From Sacculina carcini (lineage: Eukaryota; Arthropoda; Thecostraca; Sacculinidae): 64,000 nucleotides of DNA. Where the stretch lies: NCBI GenBank assembly GCA_916048095.2, contig OU696572.1:6219362-6283361 (forward strand), read 5' to 3'. Under the pieces are notes generated by a model. The model did no database searches. It saw only the letters and a program-made list of their open reading frames with translations, and was not told the origin of the DNA. Position 1 is the stretch's first letter; each line of letters starts with the position of its first letter. The position numbers and the translations under genes are program-made. Of the stretch, positions 45,246-57,080 are shown piece after piece.

Positions 45246-46079
45246 ATGTACATGGGCAATTTCAACTTTGCATACATCGCTGCTAGATGACCTTGTTGGT
45301 AAACAATAAGATACGCACACACAGGTGATATTGATAACACAGTGAGCGAGATGCATGAGCGGATATTCGCGTCCAAGCTGGTAGGCATGATTACCCTCAT
45401 AAACCACTGGAATAATCATCAATCATGTAAATCTTTTAGGGAATGAATGCTTCTTATAACTCCGATGTCATATACGTGAAGTTATACTCGTATATTCTTG
45501 GTTGAAACGTCGAAGGTACACCCCACGTGTCGGCCATTAAGCCCGTGCCACCTTTCATGTCTGAAATATTCGACTTTTAGTAGTACGCTAAGTTAAGCCA
45601 ACCCAAAATATAAACTTTTCTCTGGTAGTATTTGTTAAAAACTTAATTTGATCATATATACAATTTGTTGAAAAATATGTTACTTCCTATCATTTACGTG
45701 TTAATTTAAGTTCTTCATCAAACTTTTGCACATATTTGTACCTTATTATGATTGATATAATATCTCATGTATTACAGCTGGTTCCTATGGATGAATAAAA
45801 CTTTGGTAGAATAAGTGTTTTGACCATATACCTGTATAACTCTAGATATTAAGCCCATCATCTAAAATATGGAGTACAATTTTGGAAGAAAATTCTGGTT
45901 TAATAGCCGGGATTTACAGTATATGTCTTATCCTTCGCCAAGTCAAGTTATCGGGGGTATACCTTGAATCTTATTCAACCTGACATAACGATGCGAAATT
46001 TCATCGCCCGGAAGATATTTTCAGAGGTATATATGACATTCATTCTCCAGGAACCTTTTTCGCAACTACCCATTTTAAA
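45246..46079. other. No gene recognised
   Basis: AT-rich sequence downstream of the LINE tail. No frame over 75 codons has a recognisable domain. Confidence 0.4.
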
Positions 46080-46582
46080 ATCAAATCAAATCAAATGTAT
46101 TTTGCCATTCAGAACGTAACAGAAAACATTATGACAAAAGTTCGTGATTGGCGAGGCATAAGGGGCTTGTGGTGCCTCAAAAACAAAAGCATTTAAACAA
46201 TACAAGAAACTCATATGTACAGGGAAACAAGATTCATCCGAGGAGGTGGCGGTGAGGACCCATCAATGTCAATCTCAATTTAATATTGTCTTATATAATG
46301 ACTGTACAATTGTTTTTTGAATTCTGACATCTTTCGTATTTTCTTCAGTGACGCCGATAATTGATTCCATAATTTTTGACCGTTGTGAATAAAACTCAAT
46401 TTTTTTGCCTTTGTGCGTGTAAATGTTATTGTGAATTGTTCCCGGTGTCTCGTACTCATTGAAAATCTATCTTGCATATTGCTGGGCAATTTGATATTAT
46501 ACGATTGGTGCATTTTTATCATATTTGAGTATTTGACTAGGTCAATGAACTTGAGTATTTTCAGCTGTTTGAAAAGATGCAT
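46080..46582 (-). mobile_element. 3' end of another LINE type
   Basis: A minus frame (46,582-46,280) with LKFIDLVKYSNMIKMHQSYN and LSFIHNGQKLWNQLSASLKK is the C-terminal end of a LINE ORF2 (the LWNxL motif is common to CR1/RTE-like elements). The 3' end reads AAATACATTTGATTTGATTT, a TGATT-type tail. The rest of the element is missing. Confidence 0.7.
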
Positions 46583-47270
46583 TGATTAAGAGGCAAGGCA
46601 TTTTGACACTGGCTTAATGCAAACTTTTTTTCATAATTGATTCCTTTCTAATTAATACATACAGGATTATAGAAAACATTCCTGTGCACCTTGCGACAAA
46701 TGTAGAGCTTGCCAATTGACTGCTAACACGCCAACAACACAATACCGAGTACACACACAGCTGCAATCATTCGCATTTTGGTGCCAAAAACGGAGGCGCA
46801 ATCGACGTTCATGCAATGAAAACGCACGCGATTGATGCAGAAGACAGCTGGCCAGTTCACCGACCAATACCCGTCCACCAGATGATATTGGTGTATTGTC
46901 CATACGATCATGTCTTGGGTTTGGTTGGGTACTTGTATGTATGCGCGTGTGTGTAATAGTAGAGTCGATCATGGGTGAGCGCATGTGCCGTGATGCATAA
47001 GGATACCCATTGCAAAGCTAAAAAATATACTGTTCTACTGTAAGAGTAACGATATGCACTGTTTGCACGGCTTTTTTGCGAACAGTCCTAGATATGAACA
47101 CACCCTCGCTTTGTGGGCATTTATAGATAGCATTTAACGAATTCTCAGCCGGATTCTCGGGGGGTATAATTGCATATTCATCCCCCGGCCAGTTTGTCGG
47201 GGGTATATTTACCCCCATACCCCCCATGATTTACGCCCATGCTACATATATCTCTGGACTCAGTGGTTGA
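46583..47270. other. No gene recognised; C/G-run-rich end
   Basis: No supported gene. At 47,150-47,232 several runs of C or G (GGGGGGTATA, CCCCCGGCC, GGGGGTATA, CCCCCATACCCCCC) form short inverted repeats, probably the end of an unidentified element whose other strand begins ATGGGCGTAAATCATGGGG. Confidence 0.4.
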
Positions 47271-48048
47271 TCAGGTATGCCAGAATGCTGGCGGACCATT
47301 GTCTATTTACAATGTCGATGGAAGTTACTCCGACAATTAAATTGATTCCTTAAGTTCCTTAAGAGATAAGTTGCAAACACTGAGAAACATTGGAATCGGC
47401 GGCCGCTTGCTGAGTGTTTTGAATCAATTTCTCTCCAATCGCGTACAACGTGTTGCCATCGATGAATCATACAGTGGCTGGCAGAGCATTGTGTCCGGTG
47501 TCCCGCAGGGAAGTGTGTTGGGTCCTATTTTGTTCAAGATTTACACCGCTGACCTGTACACAACCACACGCAACCCTGTATATGGATATGCTGATGATAT
47601 CACCTTGATGGCTGTAATTTCATCTCCTTCGGACAGACCACAGGTGCGTCAAACGGTCAACGACGATCTCAGCAGCGTCCTGAAGTGGTGTGAGAGGTGG
47701 AATATGATGCTGAACACTTCGAAATCTAAAAGCTTGTTAGTTTCTAGGTCACGTACCGTTCAACCTTCCCATGGAGCTATCCTCATAAATGACGCCCAAC
47801 TCAGCTTGTGTGATGAGCTCAAAATGTTGGGAGAACATGTGGACTCAAAACTGATATTTGAGAGTCACATTCGGAAGCTAGTTTGTTCGGCATCGAGGAA
47901 ACTGGGAATTATATGAAAGGCATATCGGATGTTCGGTATCAGCACAATCTCCAAAAGTTGTTTTCGCTGTTTCATTTTGCCAATTCTGGAGTACTGCGCC
48001 CCCGTGTGGTCTTCTGCTGCGGATTGCCACCTCAATCTCATCAACGTC
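47271..48048 (+). mobile_element. LINE reverse transcriptase, copy C
   Basis: The main frame (47,371-47,916) covers RT: LQTLRNIGIGGRLLSVLNQF, IVSGVPQGSVLGPILFKIY, catalytic YGYADDITLMA and MMLNTSKSKSLLV. A TGA at 47,914 is followed by the segment shared with copy B (from about 47,854 in both text and order). Similarity to copy B stops abruptly after CTCAATCTCATCAAC at about 48,046, where gypsy sequence begins. Confidence 0.85.
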
Positions 48049-48613
48049 AATGAACTGGCTCGAGGTGTGCCGCAGCGACAGGGAAAATCCTACGAATTTG
48101 GTGCTGTAAACGACAGAGTGGACATGACAGCAGAATCTGGTGTTTGAGCAGGAGGTGGTGAAGAGGAAAACGAAGATTATAGAGCGCCACGGCCCAGACG
48201 GACAGTCCGGCTACCAGCTCGGTCTGCTGATTACGAGATGGACGCGAGCGTCAGCACAGGGGGCGAGCCTGACTTCAAGGATCAGCTGTGATGCCAACAT
48301 ACTCCATATTGTTGACATCATGGGGGCGTGTGAGAATGCATTGTGAACGTTGCAGCATTCAAGGTCATCACTGAGTCATCGGGTTCATGTTGCTGCGGAT
48401 GTGTGATCGGTGTCTCGAAGTGCATGTGATGCATGTGTTTGTATGCGCGTGTGTGAGTGGGTCACTAACTCGGTGAATCGGGTGACGTGTTAATCAACTC
48501 GTTATCGTGGCAGTATGCTGAGCGGTGTCGTGCAGTGTGGTCTTGCAGTGGTTAGAGTGTGTGCGTTTTAATACAGTGTTTGCGTTCAAAGGTGCTTTGG
48601 CCAGAACGTTACA
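48047..48613 (+). mobile_element. Polyprotein tail and LTR of a gypsy-like element
   Basis: A short coding remnant ends with the basic PRPRRTVRLPARSADYEMD at about 48,180-48,240, comparable to other polyprotein tails in this window. A purine tract ATGGGGGCG precedes an LTR starting TGTGAGAATGC at 48,329. The LTR is TG-rich and ends about AACGTTACA at 48,613. A related LTR lies in the opposite orientation at 57,708-58,041. Confidence 0.6.
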
Positions 48614-48822
48614 ACTAGATGCAACTATAGATGCATAACATGTATATTTGAACAGAACGGGCGATTTTACTTAACTTGAATTACGACGAATTTGTTGTTG
48701 ATATAAAACATTTCGTGCTTGATACCTAATCGCTCATATTTAAACTATCTGACCTAAACTCAAACTTTGACCCTATTGCCCCTAGAGACAATTCTGATAA
48801 CTATATATATAACTGACTATAA

Positions 48823-48823
<1 letters not shown>

Positions 48824-48866
<43 letters not shown>
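48824..48866. repeat. (TA)n microsatellite
   Basis: Pure TA repeat of about 40 bp next to the end of the integrase relic. Confidence 0.95.
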
Positions 48867-48869
<3 letters not shown>

Positions 48870-48870
<1 letters not shown>

Positions 48871-50035
48871 TTCCAGTACGCTGCAGCCTGTCGTCGCCTT
48901 AGTCGCTTTGACGGTTCGATGCAGGCGTTCCACAATCCCATTTCCACTGGGTATGTACGCACAACGATATCTCACCCGAACCTGCCACCATCTCATGACT
49001 GCTTGGAACGATTCTCCACGAAATCAAGTGTCATTATCCAGCAGAACCTCATCTGGGGGTCCCCTCTCGTGAAACACGGCATTGATGACGTCGGCTGCTT
49101 CTTCACTGCGCCTCGTGGTAACAGTTCGCAAAATTGCAAGCCGTGATAGGCCACAATCAACAACTGTCAAGTACAGTTTATCTCAACAGTGGTCGAAATC
49201 CATCGCCAGCGAACTCCAGGTTTGCTCCACCTCCAACGATCCCGCCAGACGCCTGGTAGCCGCTGGGCAGGTTGAATTACAGGCATCACATGCACGGATT
49301 ACATTCGATATGTCCCGGTTACTGACGCGCAGTCCTTGCCGTCGGCAAAAATACCTGGTGCGATGCACTTCTGGATGGCCAGCGTCACAGTGCGCGCGCA
49401 TTATCCTCTCTGTCACCGGTTCAGCAGCTCCTGCTACGGCACTCCAGCGGCGCCAGGTGATCGGCACGAGAGTGAGCATATGAGCGCGATTGGCTGCCGA
49501 CGACACTTTCTCCACACAAACCGTAAGATCATATTCACGTACAATCTCTCCAATAATTTCACGCCGTCTTCGAATAAGTAACTCACTAACCGCCGATGTC
49601 TTACAGTGCTCTTTAGCAGTCAGCAATGCCTTGAGCCATGAAAAAACCGAAGCTGAATCCGTACACAATGCTATTTCCCGGAATCCTAGCGACACTCCGA
49701 GAGACAAGCCCTTGACGACAGCCTCAATTTCTGCCAGGTTAATATGCAGTTTGTCATTTCGGAGCCAACAGGCATTCTCCAATTGTTTACCATCAGATTC
49801 AACAAAAACAGCGATCGCCAAGTCACTCGCGCCGACCCAGACTCGCGCAACAAGCCCATCGATGGTGCAAACCCCCTTCACCGGATCATCTCTATGCAGT
49901 CGAGACAGCACATCGTCGATGCTTCTAAAGTTTAGATGCATCCACGAAACTGAACCGTTTCGTGAATTCGTACACAGCAGGCGCTGATGTTTGCCCCGAG
50001 AAGTTGAGAAGCTGGCGATGACTGGGCAGTGACAT
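48870..50035 (-). pseudogene. RNase H and integrase of gypsy-like family G1, minus strand
   Basis: The minus frame to 49,183 has RNase H (ARVWVGASDLAIAVFVESDG, LAEIEAVVKGL, IALCTDSASVFSWLKALL) and an integrase zinc domain with H and C pairs (HCDAGHPEVHRTRYFC, RACDACNSTC). It stops inside the first catalytic region (AMDFDHC then stop). Beyond it, in the same strand, LTVVDCGLSRLAI, LLDND and PSGNGIVERLHRTVKA give the rest of the core to about 48,885. The RT of the same family lies next to it but on the plus strand, so the element was rearranged. Confidence 0.85.
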
Positions 50036-50039
50036 ATAT

Positions 50040-50570
50040 ATGATGGATTTAACAAAAGCATACCTGCAAATTTCAGTGGACAAGTCACTCTGGCAGTTTC
50101 AAACGGTGAAGTACGCTGGCCGACTGTATTGTCTCACCCGGCTGGGCTTTGGACTGAATATCGCGCCAATTATCATGAGAACAGTGGTCGAAAAAGTGTT
50201 GTCGCTGGATGGGACAGTAAGTCATGGGGCGTCGGCATACGTGGATGATGTGGTGGTGGATGGTGCAATTGTGGCGCCCGAAGTTGTTGAGGCACACTTC
50301 GAGAAATACTGTCTGAAGAGCAAAGGCATTGAACCAATTGCAGCAGGCGCGCGTGTGCTTGGCCTGCATGTATTTCGCTCGCAATATGGCAGGTTGCGTT
50401 GGTTCCGACTGCACCGGTTGAAATCACCAGAAGAAGCGCATTCTCTATCTGTCTCGTTTGGTCGCCCATTATCCAGTCGCTGGTTGGCTGCGGGTTGCGA
50501 TGTCCTTCATCAAGCGGAAAGTGACTGAGGTTTCTACAGGATGGGATGACGAAGTTGCGAGTGCTGCTTC
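50040..50570 (+). pseudogene. Reverse transcriptase of gypsy-like family G1, plus strand
   Basis: MDLTKAYLQISVDKSLWQFQ, YCLTRLGFGLNIAPIIM and catalytic AYVDDVVVDG are clear. The tail passes through a frame change near 50,455 (VAGWLRVAMSFIKRKVTEVS) and reaches WDDEVASAASF, where the hAT element is inserted (50,571). The YVDD box and the LGFGLN motif differ from the YIDD/YLDD and MPFGL motifs of G2 and the 12-kb copy, setting family G1 apart. Confidence 0.85.
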
Positions 50571-50870
50571 GTTTAGAACAGGGGTTCCCAACCTTTTTGT
50601 ACTTGGGACCCCTTCCCAAGACCTGGGAGTCCACGCTACCCCTTTTGTTTTGATTTTGCAGACTGTCACACTTGACATTGAATATATACAAAAGGGTGAT
50701 ATAGTAGGGTGTATTTTCTGTGATAGAGAGGGGAAGAAAAGTCTAAGAAATGTTCAAAAATCCAGTAATTTTGTTTGGGGAAATTAAATCACATTGGTCC
50801 AACCTGAACAAAAAGAACATATATTCCTTAAAATGACATTAACATGGGTTTGAACAGCTATTAAATCCAG

Positions 50871-52556
50871 CTAGTGGGATGTTTGATGTTGCATTTCAGC
50901 AGTAAGCTTTGAAATTCGTGGCCGAGCGTTTGTCAGAGCCAGTCTCATGTCATCTCCAGCATCCAATCTGTTCCTATTCTTTGTTTTTATATTAACAAGC
51001 GTTGAAAATCCTGCCTCACACAAGTAGGTAGAAGCAAATGGAACTAGGACACGTAAAGCTATCATGCTGACTTTGGAGTATGACGGATACATAGCGCACC
51101 AGAACTGAGTTATGGATTTCTCCTTAAAGAGATCACGAGCTGAAGAGTCGTTCCTTAGATCCAGAAATTCATCTTGGATATTATCTGGGATGCTGGATAC
51201 TTAAAGTTCTGTACAAAATGGGTTCCTTACTAGGGCCTCTTGTTCCTGTGATAGCTCAGGGAAGTAACGCTCGACTTCTTTTTCTAGAGACTGAAGATGT
51301 TCGATTATCTCATCCTTGAGGAACTGATCCAGTTGGCTCTGAGACTCATCCATCACTTCACAAAGCTTTTCAAACATGGCGATGCTTCCTAGATTGGTTT
51401 TCCGACTCCAGTTCTGCAGTTTGGATACAAAAGCCCGAAGACTATCTTGAAAAATGGGAGCATGTGTTTCCTTTCCTTGAAGCTTCATATTGAGCTTGTT
51501 CAGCTCGTGAAAAATGTCCGCCAGGTACGCAACCCTTTTATTCCAGGCTTCATCTTTGAAGTGAAACAGAATATCTTTTCTTTGTTGAGTCTCCAGGAAA
51601 AGCTTTATTTCATCTTTCATTTCAAAGACACGATTAACAGTGCTTGTTGTGTTGAGTGCTTGAGTCTTCACGTAATTTACAATTTTGATTACAGAATCAA
51701 GCACTTCCTGCAGAGAGGCAGGGAGAGTCTTGCTTGCGAGAGCATATCGGTGAATCATGCAGTGGATTCCCTTTGCTTGAGGTGCTAACTTCTTCACTCT
51801 CGTTTGGAATCCTGATTTCGATCCCAGCATAGCCGGAGTCCCATCCTTTAAACCCCACATACGTTTTCCCATTGAAGATCTTCATCTTGGAAAAAAGTTG
51901 AAACTTTTTCCATAACATCATCAGGTTTTGTTGTGGTTTCAAGTGCACTGCAGAATAAGAATTCATCTTTAATGTCACCTGAATTAATGTATCTCACGAA
52001 AACAAGCAACCGACAACATGAACTTATATCTGTTAACTCGTCGAGCTGAAAGGAGAACAAAGGGGAACTCTTGACTTCAGTCAACACCTGTTCCTTCACA
52101 TCCATCGACATTTTAGAAATGCGCCTCTGTACAGTGTTATTTGACAGGGATAATTGCTGCATCTTCATTGCACTGGCTTCTCCAAGAATACGATTTACTG
52201 CTTTCATCATGCAAGGTTTAAGAAATGTTTCTCCAATTGTGTGAGGCTTTTGTTGTTTAGCAATTTAGAATGCAATGTCAAACGAGGCTTCTACTACGGC
52301 TGCAGTTTGCTGCTGAAACGACCCACTTCTGTCGAGTCTTTGGGTATTAAGACACTGTTGATGCCGTTTGAAGAAATCCAAATCCTTCTTTGCGTGTTCT
52401 GGATGTTTCGTCTCGAGATGACGCTTGAGTTTTGATGGTTTCATTGACTCTCCACTCAGGCACAAAACACACTGTGGTTTCTCGATGCGGTCACTGGCAA
52501 GCAGAGAGGTGATGCCAATGTTGAGGTATCTGCGCCGTTTAGCAATGGTTTCAAAT
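50871..52556 (-). pseudogene. hAT transposase relic with BED finger (ZBED5/SCAND3-like)
   Basis: The main exon follows an intron acceptor (CTCTGTTCACAG) at about 52,557. BED zinc finger: KPQCVLCLSGESMKPSKLKR then HLETKH (52,460-52,370). After a TAG at 52,265 the core continues in the same direction: FQLDELTDISSCCRLLVFVR, then a frameshift near 51,860, TPAMLGSKSGF, HCMIHRYALASKTLP and a helical domain. A TAA at 51,201 precedes the dimerisation end (PFASTYLCEAGFSTLVNIKT, NRNRL) finishing at 50,871. Domain order and motifs match domesticated Charlie-type proteins. At least three lesions make it inactive. A possible upstream exon has a donor (GTGAGT) near 52,679. Confidence 0.9.
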
Positions 52557-52887
52557 CTGTGAACAGAGTAATTAATGTTTTTAATATATTCAATTGGAAA
52601 ATATACTAAAAACTTAAATAAGAGCATTTTTCCAATTATATTGTCATATCACAACAGCATGCTTGCCTCAACAACTCACCTCTACTGCTTGCCTTATCTC
52701 CTTGCCGAAATTAAATACAAATGTTGTACTTGTCACCACAATATGCAGCAGGAGTAATGACGGGGTAAGCATTGCCTGGTAAGCAGGGGAGGGAGTGTGG
52801 CCAGTCGCGCCATTCGTCATCCACCAATCAGCAACCACATGACTCACGTGTCGACAGCAAGCGCACACACACACACACACACACATA

Positions 52888-52985
52888 TGCGCATGCACTC
52901 ACATACTCGCTACTCACTGATACACACATACATACATGCGCGTGCACTCACATACTCGTTACTCACTGATACACACATACATACA
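52888..52985 (+). repeat. 50-bp direct duplication in LINE leader
   Basis: Two units, at 52,888 and 52,938, contain TGCACTCACATACTCG(C/T)TAC and TGATACACACATACATACA. They may be promoter repeats of the LINE or microsatellite drift. Confidence 0.7.
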
Positions 52986-53024
52986 GTTGCAGACACATAC
53001 ACATTCACACAGGCTAACCTGCAG

Positions 53025-53450
53025 CTTACCCCATCACCTCAGTTATTGGCTCTGAAAAGTGCCGTGGACTCGCTAAGGCGAGACAGCAGTGCTCTTAAGT
53101 AGAGGATTACTGGCTTGGAACATCAATTGTCCAGAATTACCGCCAGCCAATCTATAGTTGAAACGTCAATAACTTCCCTAACGGACTCTCACAGAGTCAT
53201 GCTCACCACACTGGAAAAATTCGTAAAACGCCTAGAAACAATTGAAACTTGTCTGGCCCAGACTTCTCTCAAGTCATCACCATCGATCACTCACATTACT
53301 TCCTCTGTTCCAAGCTCAAGCTCATCTCCACCTTCATCCTCAACTTCTTCATGTTCCTCAAGTCCTTCGAAGCGCTCGGGCATACCGTGCAAGAACACCC
53401 GTCATGCCGGTCGTTGACATTAGTGCACTTTCGTGGAACGCATGTGGTCT
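53025..53450 (+). pseudogene. LINE ORF1 fragment, coiled coil with Ser-rich tail
   Basis: From about 53,036 the frame reads LALKSAVDSLRRDSSALK then a TAG at 53,100, then ITGLEHQLSRITASQSIVET and LEKFVKRLETIETCLAQT, a heptad pattern of a coiled coil, then a Ser/Pro-rich stretch and a basic end. A short coiled-coil ORF1 before an EN-RT ORF2 is common in LINEs. No knuckle is seen. Confidence 0.55.
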
Positions 53451-56400
53451 AACCTCATTTCAAAAACTATCAGCACTTCAGGCATACATTTACGTACACC
53501 AACCCCAAATTGTATTCATTCAGGAAGCTTTCATTGGCCATAGAACTCCTCCTGAATCCCCTCCTATCAGAGGCTACAAGGCATACGTTCATCATATCCG
53601 GCATACCTTGGTCACTTACATTCATTTTTCGATATCCCACCAGCACTTGTCAAATTCAACACATACGGACACAACCTACCAGCTATTTGACATATTTTGT
53701 GGTAACTCATCAATTCAGCTGTGCAACGTCTATTGCTCACCTTCCGGTTTTTCACATAGCCATTTACCCTCTTCAGCGTCCGCACCACAGGGAATCATAT
53801 ATGCCGGAGACTTCAGCGCCAGTCACGTACAGTTGGGCAATATGTCACCTTTGTCAAATAGGAATGGTCGTCTCTTAAACCACTTTATTCTGACTCACAG
53901 TCTTACCAGATGGAATACAGGTGGTGCCACACATATTCGCGGTGGTACACTTGATCATATGGCTTAATTTCCTCTCGCCTCTCATCCTTTTCCATTCCTA
54001 CTCTACTTTCTGATCACATTGCTATAGGTTTAACTTACTCAGTTATGACACAACCGGTTCCTTATTCCTCTCGGATTCGTATTTCTGTTCCCCCGAAATA
54101 TTGTCCCATATATATGGAATATATGTCTGCATGTCTCTTTAATGCTCCTTTACATTATCCGTCTAACTTATACTCTTCTTTGGTTCGTTTCACGCACGAT
54201 TTCCATTCCCGTTATGTTTCCAAACCACATATTCACTCCTCTCATAGTCATCGCGTTGTATCATCGCATGCCGCCCATCACTTGCATCGTGCTGAACGCC
54301 CTACAACAGATACTGGCTTCCAATTCATTCAATCTTCTTCAATCTCCCACCTCAATATTTATCAAAGGTCTCGAGAAAGTTTGTCATCCTTACAGAGCGT
54401 TCATCGAGAACTCCTCTGGGACGAGTTCACAAACTGTTCAAACCACTCTACTAGTGTTAGCACCATGTGGCGCCTTATAAAGCACGTTGTCAAGCAGCAG
54501 CCGACGCAAATTCGACACCACGATCCACTCGGGTTCGCCCAAGCGACTATTGACGAATGGGGTAACCAATCAAATCCTTCGGCTCTTCCTTCCCCCATTC
54601 GAGATGCCTTATCATTGGGAGATCTTTCCAGACGCCGTCGACTATAGGCCGCCTTGTTCTCACCTGATGATGATGATGACACACCCATCACAACATTTGA
54701 GCTTTATAGAGCCCTGTCCCGAGGTAGGGCATCTGCGCCGGGTGAAGACGGCATCACATATGCTGTCCTCCGCCAGCTGTACCGAGTTCCAGGAAACCCA
54801 CTGCTTCGCTTGTATAATATGTGTCTCTCAACTGGAATTATACCACCAACTTGGACCATCTCCACCTTGATTCCTATTCCTGAACCGAATTCAAATAAGT
54901 TCCGTCCAATTGCATTAACATCTTGTTTTTGCAAAGTATTCCAGCGTATCCTCTTTTCTCGTTTATCATACCGCCTCGAGGATGTGATGTCGTCCCAACT
55001 GTTCGGCTTCCTCCCGGGTCGGGGACCTCATCATTGTATACTAGAATTGTATTCTAGGTTCTCTCCTAATAGTGTAGTTGCCTTCCTCGACTTAACAAGT
55101 GCGTTCGATCTCGCTAATCGTGATATCATCCTAGATTAACTGGTGCAATTCGGTTTGAAGGGCAGACTATTGCAGTGTATAAAAGCATTCCTTTCCAACC
55201 GGTATTCACGAGTGTATTTTAACGGTACATACAGCTCATACCGTCGTTTTGATCTTGGAACACCACAGGGTGGTGTTTTGAGTCCCTTTCTGTTTAATGT
55301 ATGTATGCATCGTTTGTTAAGTCTTCTACCACACATGACTGGAGTTACAATTTCTTGTTTTGCGGACGACATATGCATTCATTCTACTTCACCATTTGCC
55401 TTACAAAACTTCCTTGATGCATTCAACGTGTCTGCCATAGCATGTGGCTTGCAGGTATCCGCGACTAAAGGTAGGATCTACAGTCCACGTCCTGTCGAAA
55501 GCCTACCGCCGTTTCAGCTCGGTGCGTTGACAATCCCTCACTGCACCCAGTACCACTATCTCGGAGTACCCGCTCACATCTCACGAACTAGTAATCGAGG
55601 CCAGCACCCATTAATTGAACAGCTGGTTGCACGACTAGAAAAGCGATTGGCACCCCTTCGTTGGCTGACTCACAACATCAACGGTATGTCGATCTATATA
55701 GCTTGAACCATATATATTTCATTTATCCGTTCTGTCATTGACTATCTCACTCCTATGCTCATACAATTTCCGAAGGCTCATATTCAGCCCCTTGAAACCT
55801 TTCAAAATCGAGCTATGCGTGCAATTATTGGCTGTCCTATAACCACTCAAGTTGCAAACCTTCATGTTGAATTGAATCTGCATTCAATACGAGAAAGAAT
55901 TGCTTCCAACATGGCCTGTATCACTGCTAAATGTTTATACTACCCTCTTCGCGCACCCTTTTATACAACCGTTATTCGCCAAGCCATTACTCACTCGTCC
56001 TACAACCTTAACCTCCGCCCAGGCGGCCAACTACTCATCCGTACGATGGCTAACACACTTCGTGCGCTCAATATGCCGCCACTATCGCCTATAAGCCCTA
56101 AGCCTCCACCATGGCTGTTGTCCGTTCCTGATGTGACATACTCACCTGTTCACACTTCTGAATTGCCAGAATATCAACGGCAAGTTAGCATGGAAACTAT
56201 CAACTATGTATTGGTCTCTCAATCAATGACAGTTCGCGTGTATACCGATGGCTCCCTACAATCCGATGGCCGTGCTGGGTGTGCGGTGTATTCTCCAGAT
56301 ATGGCGCCGCCACCGGCAGGCTGGGTTGGGCGAAGACTAGTGTAGGCCACTAGCTCCACTTTCTGTGAGCTTTGTGCCTTGTTGGATGCAGTTACCCTGT

Positions 56401-57080
56401 TGTGCCGGCGTCATTTGAGTGGTGTGATCATATGTGACTCACAATCGGCATTGCTGGCGTTGTCAAGCCAACAACCTGCATTTCCTTCTCTTGTCCAATG
56501 GATTCTCAACTGGCTTTCATTATCACTCACACGCTCCCTCACTATATGCTTCGTTTGGATTCCTTCACATATATACCTCTCACATAGTGACCATGTAGAT
56601 AAAATTGCTAAAAGCGCCTGTTTTCTACCCCTCCTGGATGATTCTACTCCTCCCTTATCATTTGTGTTATCAAATATTCGTGGAACTGCACGTCGCTCAA
56701 TTGCGGAACGCCGCTCTCAGTTGCGCGCCACCAGTGTTTCAGTGCAACACTATGACAACGTCTGCCAACATCCACACCGCTATCGCCGCTGCGGACAAAA
56801 CATACGGCGACACAACGTCATTTCCGCCCGCCTGCGTTTAGGCTACAGACCTGGATGGCAAGTGTGTGCCAGTGAAATTCTCCCTCAATCGTCGTGTTGT
56901 CCATTATGTGATACACTTGTAGGTACTTCGTTGGAGCACTATTGTCTACGCTGCTCCGCCCCGAGTGACGTTCTGCCATCTGGTCCAGACGTTACTGTTG
57001 TTGATGTTTGCCGATTTCGTTTGAATGATGAAAATTTGGACGCCATCCGGCTGCGCTTCCCGCGATTTGGCGAGTGCTGA
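53404..57080 (+). pseudogene. LINE ORF2: endonuclease, reverse transcriptase, RNase H
   Basis: Endonuclease from ATG 53,404: ALSWNACGLTS, IVFIQEAFIG, and a GTLDHM end near 53,960, where a stop and a frame change occur. From 54,045 a single frame runs to 57,080 broken only by stops at 54,645, 55,137, 55,704 and 56,343. RT motifs: RASAPGEDGITYAVL, KFRPIALTSCFCKVFQRIL, VAFLDLTSAFDLANR, GTPQGGVLSPFLFNVCM and catalytic CFADDICIHS. RNase H keeps its acidic residues: VYTDGS, FCELCALLDA, ICDSQSALLAL and HSDHVDKIAKSA. A C-terminal CPLCDTLV...HYC cluster ends it. This order is known for I-group LINEs. Confidence 0.92.
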
